DNA of 64,000 nt, from assembly GCA_965207495.1 (NCBI GenBank), contig OZ242287.1, positions 4,464,001 through 4,528,000 on the forward strand. Reading direction: 5' to 3'. Shown piece by piece: positions 51,732 through 61,213 of the stretch. The DNA comes from Bin5 sp965207495. Lineage in GTDB: Bacteria > Chloroflexota > Anaerolineae > Caldilineales > Caldilineaceae. The position numbers and the translations under genes were made by a program. The notes below the pieces were generated by a model. That model was not told the origin of the DNA, did no database searches, and worked only from the letters and a program-made list of their open reading frames with translations. How positions within the stretch are numbered: the first letter of the stretch is position 1; each line of letters opens with the position of its first letter.

Positions 51732-53021
51732 ATGAGCAATGTACCGATGACCCGACCGGAGGAGATGCTGGCCTTCCACGACGGGAAGTTCCCAGGAAAC
51801 GCCTTTGTCGGTCTCGAAGGCGGTCGCGTCCTCTTCAGCAATGGCACACACTTCTCCGTCAGCGCCGACGGCGGCATCACCTGGAGCGAGCCTTACGCCG
51901 GTCTGGACGAAAACGGCGACCCGCTCACACTCAGGAACTGTTCCCTCGTGCAACTCTCCAACGGCGCCATTGGCATAGCGACCAAGCGCACCAGGCCAGG
52001 CACGACCCGCCTGTACGAGTCACAGATGGTCTTCAGGCGCTCCGAAGACGAAGGCAAAACGTGGTCCCCCCTCACCCTCATGAACCACTGGATGCTGGCC
52101 GCCCACGCCCTAAACGACACCATGGTCCGCACCCAGTCCGGCCGCATCCTCCTGCCCGTCTACTTCGGCATCGGCCAGGGTGGCTTTCACCAGGAGGGGG
52201 CGCCATTTCCAGGCGGCTACGTCAAGGGCAAATTCGTCTCGACAAGCGCGCACTTCTACGATCCCCACTTCACCGCCAGCTATGTCATTTACAGCGATGA
52301 CGAGGGCGAGACCTGGCAGAAGAACAGCGACGGCGAGCTGCTCATCATCATGGAGTACGGCGGACGCTGGGAGCTGACCAACGAGCCGACCCTTGTTGAG
52401 TACGCGCCCGGCAAACTGCTGATGATCCTGCGCACCCGGCTGGGACGCATGTACCAGGCCTGGTCGGAGGACGACGGCGACACCTGGACCCGGCCCGAAC
52501 CCACACAGCTGGCCGGCACGCAGGCCCCGGCACAGATCCGCAAATTCCCTGGCACGGGGCACCTCCTCGTCGTCTGGACCCAGCAGAGCGAGCAGGAGAT
52601 CAAGCGAGGCCTGATCCGCACCCGGCTTTCGACCGCAATCAGCCGCAATCAGGGCCGCATCTGGGAACACTTCCAGAACCTGGAATCCATCCACGAAGAG
52701 ACCCATGTCGAGCCCGGCCCTCTCTACACGGTCCGTCCGGAGGGAGCCTACGGCGCGCCGGAGGGAGCCGTTGTTTGCGACGTCGACTCCGTACAACCGC
52801 TGCCGGAGGGATACGGCATGTGGTCCTATCCGGCCGTTATCGTCGCTGAAGACCGGGTCCTGATCCAGTACAACTACTTCGATGACGACATTGCTGGCGA
52901 GCGGTCGCGCGGCCACCGGGTGAAGGTACTCCCTTTGTCCTGGTTCTACGGAGGCCAGGACCCAGCCGGCGAGAACGCGACGCTGTCTCGAATTGAAGGG
53001 CACGTTCGGGGCGACCTGTAA
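51732..53021 (+). CDS. BNR/Asp-box sialidase-like protein, second copy
   Basis: 429 residues. Asp-boxes: SADGGITWSEP (about 42), SEDEGKTWSPL (about 99), SDDEGETWQKN (about 185) and SEDDGDTWTRP (about 247). No signal peptide or TM. FRI-like active-site sequence typical of true GH33 sialidases is not obvious, so it may be a related exo-glycosidase or a sugar-binding propeller. First gene of the plus operon with two other propellers and an ABC transporter. Confidence 0.8.
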   Translation: MSNVPMTRPEEMLAFHDGKFPGNAFVGLEGGRVLFSNGTHFSVSADGGITWSEPYAGLDENGDPLTLRNCSLVQLSNGAIGIATKRTRPGTTRLYESQMVFRRSEDEGKTWSPLTLMNHWMLAAHALNDTMVRTQSGRILLPVYFGIGQGGFHQEGAPFPGGYVKGKFVSTSAHFYDPHFTASYVIYSDDEGETWQKNSDGELLIIMEYGGRWELTNEPTLVEYAPGKLLMILRTRLGRMYQAWSEDDGDTWTRPEPTQLAGTQAPAQIRKFPGTGHLLVVWTQQSEQEIKRGLIRTRLSTAISRNQGRIWEHFQNLESIHEETHVEPGPLYTVRPEGAYGAPEGAVVCDVDSVQPLPEGYGMWSYPAVIVAEDRVLIQYNYFDDDIAGERSRGHRVKVLPLSWFYGGQDPAGENATLSRIEGHVRGDL

Positions 53022-53094
53022 GGCCTGAGCGGAGCATTAAGGCCCGCTGCACCGGCAGTCGGCTAATCGAATTATCCAGCGGAGGCATATCGTC

Positions 53095-54336
53095 ATGGCA
53101 CAGGAATTAGAGCTGGGAGGGCTGCGATTCACCGCTGGAACGCCGCGCGTCGTAGCCGAAGGCCTCGGATTCTGCTGGTATCCGAGCATCCGCCGTTTCT
53201 CCACAGGCGAGCTGATAGTCTCGTACAGCAAGAACCCCGATTCAGGCGAAAACCTGACAAACGTCAACGGGATATCGCTTTCGAAAGACGATGGGGCGAC
53301 ATGGACGCGCCATGCCGATGTTTCCGGCCTCAACGGGCGGTTGAACATCAGCCTGCCCGACGGCTCGCTGGTCGGCCCCAACCAGCCGTACAAGCCGGAG
53401 CCGCTGGGACAGTGGCGCACTTTCGTGGGACATTACGGACGCATCGAAAAGGGTGGACAGCAGTACGCCGTCGAATTGTGGGGTGCGCGCATTGAAGGTC
53501 TGCCGCGTGACGTGAAGGCCCGCACCGTGCAAAGCCCCACCCGCTGGGCCGAGCTTTCCCCCTTTCTCGACATCATCGAACTGGAGCCGGGCCGCTATCT
53601 CTCCACCACCTATATGACCTTCGCTGGCGACGAGCGCTACACGACCGTGGTCCTGGTCTCAGAGGATGAAGGCCGCAACTGGCGTTACCTCTCCACCGTC
53701 TGCGGCGCTGAGGCCGGCGCTGACTCCTGGGAAGGCTTTTGTGAAGCCTCCCTCGTGCGCCTTGAGGACGGAGACCTGATGTGTGTGGGCCGCATGGGCG
53801 GCGGGCGCGATCAACTGCTGGCGCGCGCCTACTCCAGCGATGAAGGCAAGACCTGGTCCCCCATCGACCGCCTGCCGGCCTGGGGTGTGCTGCCCGATGT
53901 AAAGCGCCTGAGCAACGGCGCCCTGGTGATCTCGACCGGCCGCCCGGGACTTTTCATCTGGTTCTCGACCGACCCGCGCGGCGAACATTGGGAGCCGTTC
54001 GACATCATGGCCCACCACAACGCCGAGATGGACGAAGCCCATCAAATCAGCTCCGGCAAGTACGGGCTGGAGCCGGTCACCAGGGACAAGTACTACACCG
54101 TCCATCACCATTTCGACCAGCCGGACCAGACTACATCCTACACTTCCATGCTGGAGGTAGAACCAGGCCGGCTGTTTGTGGTTTACGACCGCATGCCCTA
54201 CGGCTGGATGCCTGTGCCAACCGACGCCGAAGTACGCAGCCGCATTCTTGCGCGCTATCCCACCTCCACACTGCCGCCGGACAGCATGACGCCGGACGAA
54301 CGGGAACGCATCTATCTACTGGAGTTGAATCTGTAA
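53095..54336 (+). CDS. BNR/Asp-box sialidase-like protein, third copy
   Basis: 413 residues. Asp-boxes SKDDGATWTRH (about 62), SEDEGRNWRYL (about 187) and SSDEGKTWSPI (about 252) are seen. No signal peptide. GGAGG lies 11 bp before ATG. It is 73 bp after the previous propeller gene and about 170 bp before the binding protein. Low similarity to the neighbouring copy by eye indicates old divergence rather than recent duplication. Confidence 0.8.
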   Translation: MAQELELGGLRFTAGTPRVVAEGLGFCWYPSIRRFSTGELIVSYSKNPDSGENLTNVNGISLSKDDGATWTRHADVSGLNGRLNISLPDGSLVGPNQPYKPEPLGQWRTFVGHYGRIEKGGQQYAVELWGARIEGLPRDVKARTVQSPTRWAELSPFLDIIELEPGRYLSTTYMTFAGDERYTTVVLVSEDEGRNWRYLSTVCGAEAGADSWEGFCEASLVRLEDGDLMCVGRMGGGRDQLLARAYSSDEGKTWSPIDRLPAWGVLPDVKRLSNGALVISTGRPGLFIWFSTDPRGEHWEPFDIMAHHNAEMDEAHQISSGKYGLEPVTRDKYYTVHHHFDQPDQTTSYTSMLEVEPGRLFVVYDRMPYGWMPVPTDAEVRSRILARYPTSTLPPDSMTPDERERIYLLELNL

Positions 54337-54508
54337 CGGCATTGTCAACGTAGGATCCCATATCCAGCGCAGTTTGGAGGTCGAACACCGGTCAGGAGGA
54401 GCCAATGCACTCTAACGAAGTTAACTCGCCTGATTCAAGCAATTTGCACGATTCACTGCATGTATCACAGTATCTGCGACGGTCACAGTAGAACTCAGGA
54501 GGAATAAC

Positions 54509-56212
54509 ATGCAACGCTTTGAGTCCAACGATTTCTCCCGCCGTAACTTCCTCAAAGGATCCGTCATCGCCGCTGCCGGCGGCCTTCTGGCAGCCTGCGC
54601 TCCGGCTGCTGCGCCTGCAGGAGAAGCGCCTGCCGCAGACGAAGGCGACGCCATGGCATCGGATCGCATGGGCGGCACTCTCGTCTTCGGCTATCCCCAG
54701 AAGACCAGCTACCAGGACCTGCTGGCGATGGAGCACAACGCCGGCAACAGGCGATACTACCTCGTCGGTCTGACGCACAACTGCCTGGTCAACATCAGTA
54801 CCGACTACACGACGTGGTTGCCCGAACTGGCCGAAAACTGGGAGTTCGACGGCAATGACGCCACATTCAATCTGCGCCAGGGCGTCAAGTGGCACGACGG
54901 CGAGCCATTCACGTCGGCTGACGTGGAGTTTACGATCGGACGCCTTGTCGGCCACCCGAACGTCAACCAGTGGAACGGCGTGCGCCACTTCAAGGGCATC
55001 ATCGAAGGGATGACCGAGTTCTCCGAAGGTGAGGCCGACGCGGTGACGGGGATTTCGGCGCCTGACGACCATACAATCGTCTTCCACATGACCAACCCCT
55101 ATCGCGCCGCATTCCTGGAGAAGCTACTCAACTTCCCCATCATGCCCAAACACCTCCTGAGCCAGTATCCGGAGGAACAGTGGGGCATCGACGAGCAGGG
55201 GCAGCAGGGGTTGAAGAACACCCCATACGCCAAGGAGCAGGGCATCGGCACCGGCCCCTTCAAAGTCAGCAACTACATCCCCGATCAGATCGTAGAGTAC
55301 GAACCGTTCGACGACTACTGGGGCGGGAAGCCGCAGCTCGACAAGTTGGCCTTTGTCCCTTACACCGACCAGTTGGCAATGGCCGCCGCGGTGGAGAAGG
55401 GCGAGTGCCACATCGCCATCCGTACGCCCCAGTCGGAGTACGAACGCTTCCAGGGGATGGACCACGTCGACATCGTGCTCAACCATGGCCCCAGCGCCTT
55501 TGCCTGGTACCACAATCTCCGCTACGTCCTCAACGACAAGCGCGTCCGTCAAGGCCTGAGCCTGGCGCTGGACCGCGAGCAGATTGCCAAGGACTTCTTC
55601 TTCGGCACCGTCGAGGGCGCCAAGGCGCCGCTCTGGTATGGCGACTACGGCATCAGCCCCGATTCGGCCCAGTGGTACGAGTACAACCCGGAAAGGGCCC
55701 GCCAACTGCTGGAGGAAGGCGGTTGGGATTTCGATTACACGTTCCGCCTGGGGATGTCTTCGCTCTCGCCAACCTATGAACCTCTCTATGCGATATTGCG
55801 GGAAATGTGGGATGCAGTCGGTGTCAAGACCGAATTCCACGTCATGGCCGCCGAGTACACCAACATCCTCAACAATCCTCCGCACGACTTCGATACGCTC
55901 TTCAGCGGTTATGGTTGGGGCCTGACACCCGGCGGCTTCATCCACAACTTCACCGACCCCCGCTGGGGTGACGTCGATGAGCAGGGCGTGGCAATGGTCG
56001 ATGAGTTGATCCTCATCGAAGACCCGGAAGAGCTGCGCGAAGGCGCGTTGCGGCTGCAAGAGTATGCCGCCGACCTCCAGCGCCACTGTGTAATCGCCCA
56101 GGTTCCCGGCATTCATGTGGTAAGCAAGCAGGTGCAGAACGGCACCGTCGTTCCCGTTTACGGACCGCGCACCAGCTGGATCGACTGGGTAAACGTCTAC
56201 GTGTCGGCATAG
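54509..56212 (+). CDS. Family-5 (oligopeptide-type) ABC substrate-binding lipoprotein, Tat type
   Basis: 567 residues. Tat motif SRRNFLK and lipobox LLAAC within the first 32 residues; the ATG has AGGAGG 7 bp upstream. The SBP_bac_5 fold shows PELAENWEFDGNDATFNLRQGVKWHDGEPFTSADVEFTIGRL near 108-150 and YEPFDDYWGGKPQLDKL near 265, with the DREQIAKDFFFG region later. Although named for peptides, this family also binds oligosaccharides and other ligands; the surrounding glycan genes make a sugar ligand plausible. Confidence 0.9.
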   Translation: MQRFESNDFSRRNFLKGSVIAAAGGLLAACAPAAAPAGEAPAADEGDAMASDRMGGTLVFGYPQKTSYQDLLAMEHNAGNRRYYLVGLTHNCLVNISTDYTTWLPELAENWEFDGNDATFNLRQGVKWHDGEPFTSADVEFTIGRLVGHPNVNQWNGVRHFKGIIEGMTEFSEGEADAVTGISAPDDHTIVFHMTNPYRAAFLEKLLNFPIMPKHLLSQYPEEQWGIDEQGQQGLKNTPYAKEQGIGTGPFKVSNYIPDQIVEYEPFDDYWGGKPQLDKLAFVPYTDQLAMAAAVEKGECHIAIRTPQSEYERFQGMDHVDIVLNHGPSAFAWYHNLRYVLNDKRVRQGLSLALDREQIAKDFFFGTVEGAKAPLWYGDYGISPDSAQWYEYNPERARQLLEEGGWDFDYTFRLGMSSLSPTYEPLYAILREMWDAVGVKTEFHVMAAEYTNILNNPPHDFDTLFSGYGWGLTPGGFIHNFTDPRWGDVDEQGVAMVDELILIEDPEELREGALRLQEYAADLQRHCVIAQVPGIHVVSKQVQNGTVVPVYGPRTSWIDWVNVYVSA

Positions 56213-56252
56213 CGTCGCCGACCGCTGACTACCGCAAGTTCGACAAACAACA

Positions 56253-56285
56253 GGTCCTCCGAGGTCGTGAAGGCCTCGGAGGACC
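56253..56285 (+). promoter_or_regulatory. Strong hairpin between binding-protein and permease genes
   Basis: Perfect 12-bp inverted repeat GGTCCTCCGAGG / CCTCGGAGGACC with a 9-nt loop and no T-run, 19 bp before the permease start. It is likely a barrier to mRNA decay or a translational dampener, keeping binding protein in excess. The hairpin also hides the only Shine-Dalgarno-like GGAGG. Confidence 0.55.
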
Positions 56286-56303
56286 GGCACTCGCGAAACT
56301 GAA

Positions 56304-57272
56304 ATGTCAACTTACGTTCTGCGCCGTATTCTCCTTGTCTTCCCTCTCCTTCTCGGCGCTACAATTATCAACTATACAATTTTCGCCTTGTCGCCGGGGG
56401 ACCCGGTTTCCGCCATGATCGACCCCTTTGAGTTGAGCAGCATGACGGAAGAGGACCTGCAAGAAGCGCGCGAGGCTCTGGGCCTGAATAAGCCTATTCC
56501 GGTCCGCTATCTGCTGTGGCTTGGGGAGGCGATTCGGGGCAATCTGGGCTACTCTATCTGGTTCAACACGCCTGTGTTCGAGGTGATGTGGCGCGCTCTT
56601 GGCAACAGTATGCCGGTGATGGTTTTCGCTATCCTTGTATCTACCATTGCGGGGATCATCTTGGGCATCATCTCCGCGCTGAAGCCCTATTCGTTTATCG
56701 ACAGCGTACTGACCACGTTCGCCTTTGCTGGTGTGGCCGTCCCAGGTTTTTTCTTCGCGTTGCTTCTGATCTATGCGGTGGCAATCCGTTTGGATCTCCT
56801 GCCGACTGGCGGCGTCACCACACCGGGCCTGGATCCCTCCTTTGGGGACCGCTTTGCGCACATCATCCTACCCGGTCTTGCCCTGGCCTATGAGTCGACC
56901 GGCAGCCTGCTGCGCTATACAAGGTCGAGCCTGCTGGAAGTTCTCAGCCTGGATTACATGACAACGGCACGCGCAAAGGGCCTTGTCGAGCGCGTCGTTA
57001 TCCTGCGTCATGGACTGCGCAACGCGCTGCTACCGATCATAACCATTCTCGGACTGCGTCTTCCAACCATGTTTGGCGGGGCAGTGCTTATCGAGACTGT
57101 GTTCAACTACCCCGGTGTCGGCCTGACTTTAGTGCAGGCCGTCACCATGCGAGACTATCCCCTGATGATGGGCGGCGTCCTGATAACGGCGATCCTGGTC
57201 CTGTTGAGCAACTTGCTGGCCGACCTGCTCTACACCGTGGCCGACCCGCGCATCCGCTATGAAGAGGGCTGA
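56304..57272 (+). CDS. ABC transporter permease, DppB/OppB type
   Basis: 322 residues, six TM segments, starting MSTYVLRRILLVFPLLLGATIINYTIFALSPGDP, a typical start of this family. The EAA loop is DYMTTARAKGLVERVVILRHGLRNALLPII near 219-248. Works with the next permease. No strong ribosome site is exposed upstream because of the hairpin at 56253-56285. Confidence 0.92.
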   Translation: MSTYVLRRILLVFPLLLGATIINYTIFALSPGDPVSAMIDPFELSSMTEEDLQEAREALGLNKPIPVRYLLWLGEAIRGNLGYSIWFNTPVFEVMWRALGNSMPVMVFAILVSTIAGIILGIISALKPYSFIDSVLTTFAFAGVAVPGFFFALLLIYAVAIRLDLLPTGGVTTPGLDPSFGDRFAHIILPGLALAYESTGSLLRYTRSSLLEVLSLDYMTTARAKGLVERVVILRHGLRNALLPIITILGLRLPTMFGGAVLIETVFNYPGVGLTLVQAVTMRDYPLMMGGVLITAILVLLSNLLADLLYTVADPRIRYEEG

Positions 57273-57277
57273 GTTTG

Positions 57278-58192
57278 ATGACCGAAAAGCAAGCGGCGAT
57301 GGCGTCCGAGCAAATCTTTGATGAGCCGCGGAGCTCCTCCTCGGCCAGACTCCGCGCCCGCTTCTGGCTCCGTTTTCGCCGTCACAGAATGGCGATGGCG
57401 AGCCTGATCTTTCTGGTCGTAATTGTCCTGCTTGCGCTGGCCGCACCCTGGGTGACGCAACATCCTCCGACCGACATCCACTCGGGCCAGGCCCGCGCCG
57501 CGCCCAGCGCCGAACACATATTAGGGGGCGACATTGCCGGGCGCGATGTCTGGGCCCGTGTCGTCTACGGTGGACGCGTCTCACTCTCTGTTGGGCTCGT
57601 AGCTGTCTCAATCTCGATCCTGATCGCAGTGGCCTTGGGGACGCTGGCGGGCTACTATGGCGGTTCGGTCGACATGATCATCATGCGTGTCACCGACATT
57701 GTGATGCTCTTCCCCGTTCTGATCATGATCATGACCGTGGTTTCCATTTTGGGACCCAACATCTTCAATGTCATGGCGGTCATAGGTCTCTTTGGGTGGC
57801 CAAGCTCCGCCCGCCTGGTGCGCGGCCAGATCCTGACTGTGCGTGAGTGGGACTTTGTCATGGCGGCGCGCTGTCTGGGCGTGCTCGACCGTAACATTAT
57901 GTTCAAGCACATCCTGCCGCACGTGCTAGCGCCTTTGCTGGTGGCAGCAACTTTTGGCGTCGCCTCCGCCATCCTGAGCGAAGCCGGTCTCTCCTTCCTG
58001 GGATTGGGCGTCCTGCCGCCTACACCCTCTTGGGGCAACATGCTCAACGGCGCTCAGTCCATCTTCATCCTCGAACGCCACTGGTGGATCTGGCTGCCGC
58101 CCGGTATGGCCATCCTGCTCACCGTACTCGCAATCAACTTCGTGGGCGACGGCTTGCGCGACGCCTTCGACCCCCGCATGAGTCTCGACTGA
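57278..58192 (+). CDS. ABC transporter permease, DppC/OppC type
   Basis: 304 residues from ATG 57278 (a TTG one codon earlier is also in frame). Six TM segments; FRRHRMAMASLIFLVVIVLLALAAPWV at the start, HILGGDIAGRDVWARVVYGGRVSLSVGLVAV near 80-110, and EAA loop DFVMAARCLGVLDRNIMFKHILPHVL near 191-216. Five bp after the first permease stop. The DppD and DppF ATPases usually found next are missing. Confidence 0.92.
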   Translation: MTEKQAAMASEQIFDEPRSSSSARLRARFWLRFRRHRMAMASLIFLVVIVLLALAAPWVTQHPPTDIHSGQARAAPSAEHILGGDIAGRDVWARVVYGGRVSLSVGLVAVSISILIAVALGTLAGYYGGSVDMIIMRVTDIVMLFPVLIMIMTVVSILGPNIFNVMAVIGLFGWPSSARLVRGQILTVREWDFVMAARCLGVLDRNIMFKHILPHVLAPLLVAATFGVASAILSEAGLSFLGLGVLPPTPSWGNMLNGAQSIFILERHWWIWLPPGMAILLTVLAINFVGDGLRDAFDPRMSLD

Positions 58193-58229
58193 CAGGCGCC
58201 CAATACCCCTCCACCCGCAAGGAACCAAC

Positions 58230-59978
58230 ATGAAAGAGCGTCCATTTCTGCTCTCAGCCCTCGTGGACTTCCCCGACGACTGCCAGCGGATCGAGTTCAC
58301 CGAAGACCTGGTGGCCCAGCTAATCGACCGTCTGCACTGGATGGGCGTGCGCCGCGTCTATTGGAACTACTATCACGCTGGTCACTGGGAGTGGTTCCTT
58401 GCCTACGGGCCGCTGGGCGGCGTGGCCAAAACGCTCGAAAACCTGGGCGATCCGATGCGCGTAGGGCGGCGTCTGACCCAAGAGCGCGGCATGGAGTTCT
58501 ACGCCGTCATTAAGCCCTATGAGAACGGCGTCAGCCACGCCAATACAAAGGCGGTTCTGGCAAAAGACGGCGTCGTCGGCTTGCCCGGCATCGGCGGCTA
58601 CTACCACGTCGACCCCTGGGTACTGGCCCGGCCCGAGTTGCGGGTGAAAGCCCGCCAGGCCGAACTGCCGCGCGGGATGGACAAGACGCCGGTTACACGA
58701 ATCCAGCTGCGGCAAAAGGACAACACACCCCTTCGCATCCAACCACAAAACCTGGAGATTTGGACAAGCGACGACAACGACGGATACCACAAGCGCGACC
58801 TGGAATTCAGCGTATCCGAGGGCGTAGAGACCTGCCCGCGCGATGTCGTCGATATCGACGGCAATCCGGTCAGCAGCCAGGGCGAAGAAATACGCGTCCT
58901 CAATATCTCCGGCCTCAATCTGCTGGACCCCTTCATCGCCTTCACGACGAATTTCGAAGACAACGAGGGCACATTCTCAAACACGGCGCTGGAGATGATG
59001 CGCGCCTTTGGTCCTGACGACCAACCCCTGCCCATTCTCGTCGCCAGCCACAAGGCCATCTGGCGGCCCCAGCGCGACCTGCGCAGCGGCGACCTGGAGT
59101 ACGACACCGGGCTGGGCGGGGCGATGGTCCGCCTCGACGTTTCCAACTCCGCCTCCGCCTTCGGCAATGTACTTACCCACGCCGCCGACGCCCCGGACGG
59201 CGTGATCGCCTTTGCCAAGGGGCGAAATACCTACGTCTCCGGCTCATTGAGCGAGGGCGAACCCGAGGTTCAGGCGCACTGGATGGAGTGGGTCAGCGAC
59301 TGCATCGCAGCCGGCGTTGACGGACTGGACGTGCGCATCTCCTGCCATAGCTCGTGGACCGACTCACCCGAGATCTACGGCTTCAACCCGCCGGTCGCGG
59401 CCGAGTACGAGCGCCGCTACGGCGTCAACCCCGATGTCGAACCCTACGATCCTGTCCTTCTGGGCGACGTACGCGGCGACCTGTACGACCGCTTCCTGCG
59501 CGCAGCCAAGGCGCGGCTCGCGGCGGCCGAGCTGCCGCTGCATCACCATATTGAAATCGAATCCTTCCGTCCCGATGCCTCGCCGTCGCGCACGCGTTCC
59601 CGCCCCGGCAATATCACGTTCCACTGGCGCCGCTGGCTGCAGACCGGTCTGACCGACGGGACGACGCTCTTCGGCCGCGCCTGGCCGCCCGAACGCCTTC
59701 TCAGCGACGCCTTCGTGCAAAATGTGTTGGATGAAGTTTCAGCCAACAGCGTGCCCGCGCATCTTAGCCTGCCTGTAAGAGTTTCGGGCACCGACGGCAA
59801 CCGGCTGGCAGATCAGATCGAGTACACGTACCGCTCCGGTCGGCTCGACGGCTATACCATATATGAGTCCGCTGCCCTTTACGACAGGCACCAGAAAGGG
59901 GCCGACGGCCGCCTCCATTTCCTTCCCGGCCTGACCGAAGCCGTGCGCGAACGCGCCCAAAAATTGGGCTTGCACTGA
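58230..59978 (+). CDS. Uncharacterised large protein, possible glycoside-hydrolase-like TIM barrel
   Basis: 582 residues, soluble, no signal peptide. The N-terminal third (LIDRLHWMGVRRVYWNYYHAGHWEW) and the C-terminal part (HWMEWVSDCIAAGVDGLDVRISCHSSWTDSPEIYGFNPPVAAEYERRYG near 350-398) resemble beta-alpha repeats of GHL10/amylase-like barrels, with acidic residues in possible catalytic places. Between them is a beta-rich insertion of about 130 residues. I do not recognise the family with confidence. AAGGAA precedes the ATG. Co-operonic with the ABC transporter and BNR proteins, so a glycan-processing role is likely. Confidence 0.65.
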   Translation: MKERPFLLSALVDFPDDCQRIEFTEDLVAQLIDRLHWMGVRRVYWNYYHAGHWEWFLAYGPLGGVAKTLENLGDPMRVGRRLTQERGMEFYAVIKPYENGVSHANTKAVLAKDGVVGLPGIGGYYHVDPWVLARPELRVKARQAELPRGMDKTPVTRIQLRQKDNTPLRIQPQNLEIWTSDDNDGYHKRDLEFSVSEGVETCPRDVVDIDGNPVSSQGEEIRVLNISGLNLLDPFIAFTTNFEDNEGTFSNTALEMMRAFGPDDQPLPILVASHKAIWRPQRDLRSGDLEYDTGLGGAMVRLDVSNSASAFGNVLTHAADAPDGVIAFAKGRNTYVSGSLSEGEPEVQAHWMEWVSDCIAAGVDGLDVRISCHSSWTDSPEIYGFNPPVAAEYERRYGVNPDVEPYDPVLLGDVRGDLYDRFLRAAKARLAAAELPLHHHIEIESFRPDASPSRTRSRPGNITFHWRRWLQTGLTDGTTLFGRAWPPERLLSDAFVQNVLDEVSANSVPAHLSLPVRVSGTDGNRLADQIEYTYRSGRLDGYTIYESAALYDRHQKGADGRLHFLPGLTEAVRERAQKLGLH

Positions 59979-60035
59979 GCCTATACCTATCCAGCACAGT
60001 ATCTCGCCAAAAACCACGACAGAACGGAGGCGACC

Positions 60036-61193
60036 TTGCCACAGATCACCCTGGGCGAACCGGTCCTGGTACACCAGGCCCCGGCTGGACTGAAAGAATG
60101 GGGCCCATGGCAGTTCCCCAACCTTCAGCGCCTGGCTGACGGCCGCATCCACATCGAATTCCACGTCGAAGCCGATTCCGTCACCGCCTACGGGCTGCCC
60201 ACCAGAAATGCGCTCTCTGCCGACGAAGGCGGAACGTGGGATCCCGTTGAAGGCCGCGACGCCCGCGGCGGTCTCCTGCTGCCAAACGGAGACCGACTCC
60301 TGCCGGTGCAGTTGCCGTCCCGCCCCCGTGCCGAGGTGACCTTGCCCGAACCGGTGCTTGTCCAGGAGGATGCGCCCACCCGCATAACCCACATATATCG
60401 AGCCGCCGACCTGGCCGACGAACTCTCGGGCTGGCGCTTCTTGCGTCAGCGCAGCGGAGAGAAGGACTGGATCGAAGAGACCGCCTCCGTGCGCATGCCC
60501 GGCGAAATCCGTATCGTCCGCGAAGGCATGTACGCCTTCTGGCCCTCGTTTCGCCATGGCCGCTCGCTGCTGGCGCCCGATGGCTCCATTTGGGAAGCGA
60601 TCCATACGAAACGGATCGTCGATGGCAAGGTACAGCCGGCGAACAATATTCTCTATCTGCGGTCGGTCGACGCGGGATATACCTGGGATGTTCTGAGCGA
60701 GATTCTCTACCAGCCGGACAGGGAGGCCGATCCGCACGCGGACCGGCGCGACGGCTTCACCGAGCCGGAGTTTAACTTCATGCCGGACGGTTCGGTGCTG
60801 TGCCTGTTGCGCACCCATGATCTGCTGGGGGTCGGCCCATCGTACTGGTCCCGCTCGCTGGACAGCGGACAAACGTGGAGCCAGCCGCGTGTATTTGACG
60901 ACCGCGGAGTATGGCCGCGCATGTTGACCTTGGGAAACGGGATAACGCTGGCATCATACGGCCGGCCCGGTCTGTTCGTCCGCGCCACCGCGGACCCGGC
61001 AGGACTTCAGTGGGAGCCGAGAGTGGAGGTGGTCGAGCCAGCTGAACGCCGCCAGGATACCTGCTCCTACTCCGCCCTGCTGGCGCTGGACGGAGACACG
61101 GCGTTGCTGGCTTATTCCGACTTCAACTACCCTGATGCGCAAGGGCAGAAGCGTAAGAGCATCATGGTGCGTACAGTGACAGCGAGCCGCTAA
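60036..61193 (+). CDS. BNR/Asp-box sialidase-like protein, fourth copy
   Basis: 385 residues from TTG 60036, supported by GGAGG 5 bp upstream; the first ATG in frame is much later. Asp-boxes: SADEGGTWDPV, SVDAGYTWDVL and SLDSGQTWSQP. No signal peptide. RQDTCSYSALLALDGDTALLAYSDF at the end is common to the BNR_2 family. Last gene of the plus operon. Confidence 0.8.
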   Translation: MPQITLGEPVLVHQAPAGLKEWGPWQFPNLQRLADGRIHIEFHVEADSVTAYGLPTRNALSADEGGTWDPVEGRDARGGLLLPNGDRLLPVQLPSRPRAEVTLPEPVLVQEDAPTRITHIYRAADLADELSGWRFLRQRSGEKDWIEETASVRMPGEIRIVREGMYAFWPSFRHGRSLLAPDGSIWEAIHTKRIVDGKVQPANNILYLRSVDAGYTWDVLSEILYQPDREADPHADRRDGFTEPEFNFMPDGSVLCLLRTHDLLGVGPSYWSRSLDSGQTWSQPRVFDDRGVWPRMLTLGNGITLASYGRPGLFVRATADPAGLQWEPRVEVVEPAERRQDTCSYSALLALDGDTALLAYSDFNYPDAQGQKRKSIMVRTVTASR

Positions 61194-61213
61194 GCACGAG
61201 GCTGAACTATCCT

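Noticed and set aside
55124..56290. 388-codon open frame on the minus strand
   Set aside because: Antisense to the well-supported binding-protein gene; no family features.
59739..60872. 377-codon open frame on the minus strand
   Set aside because: Antisense to the TIM-barrel-like and BNR genes, which have Asp-boxes and good ribosome sites.
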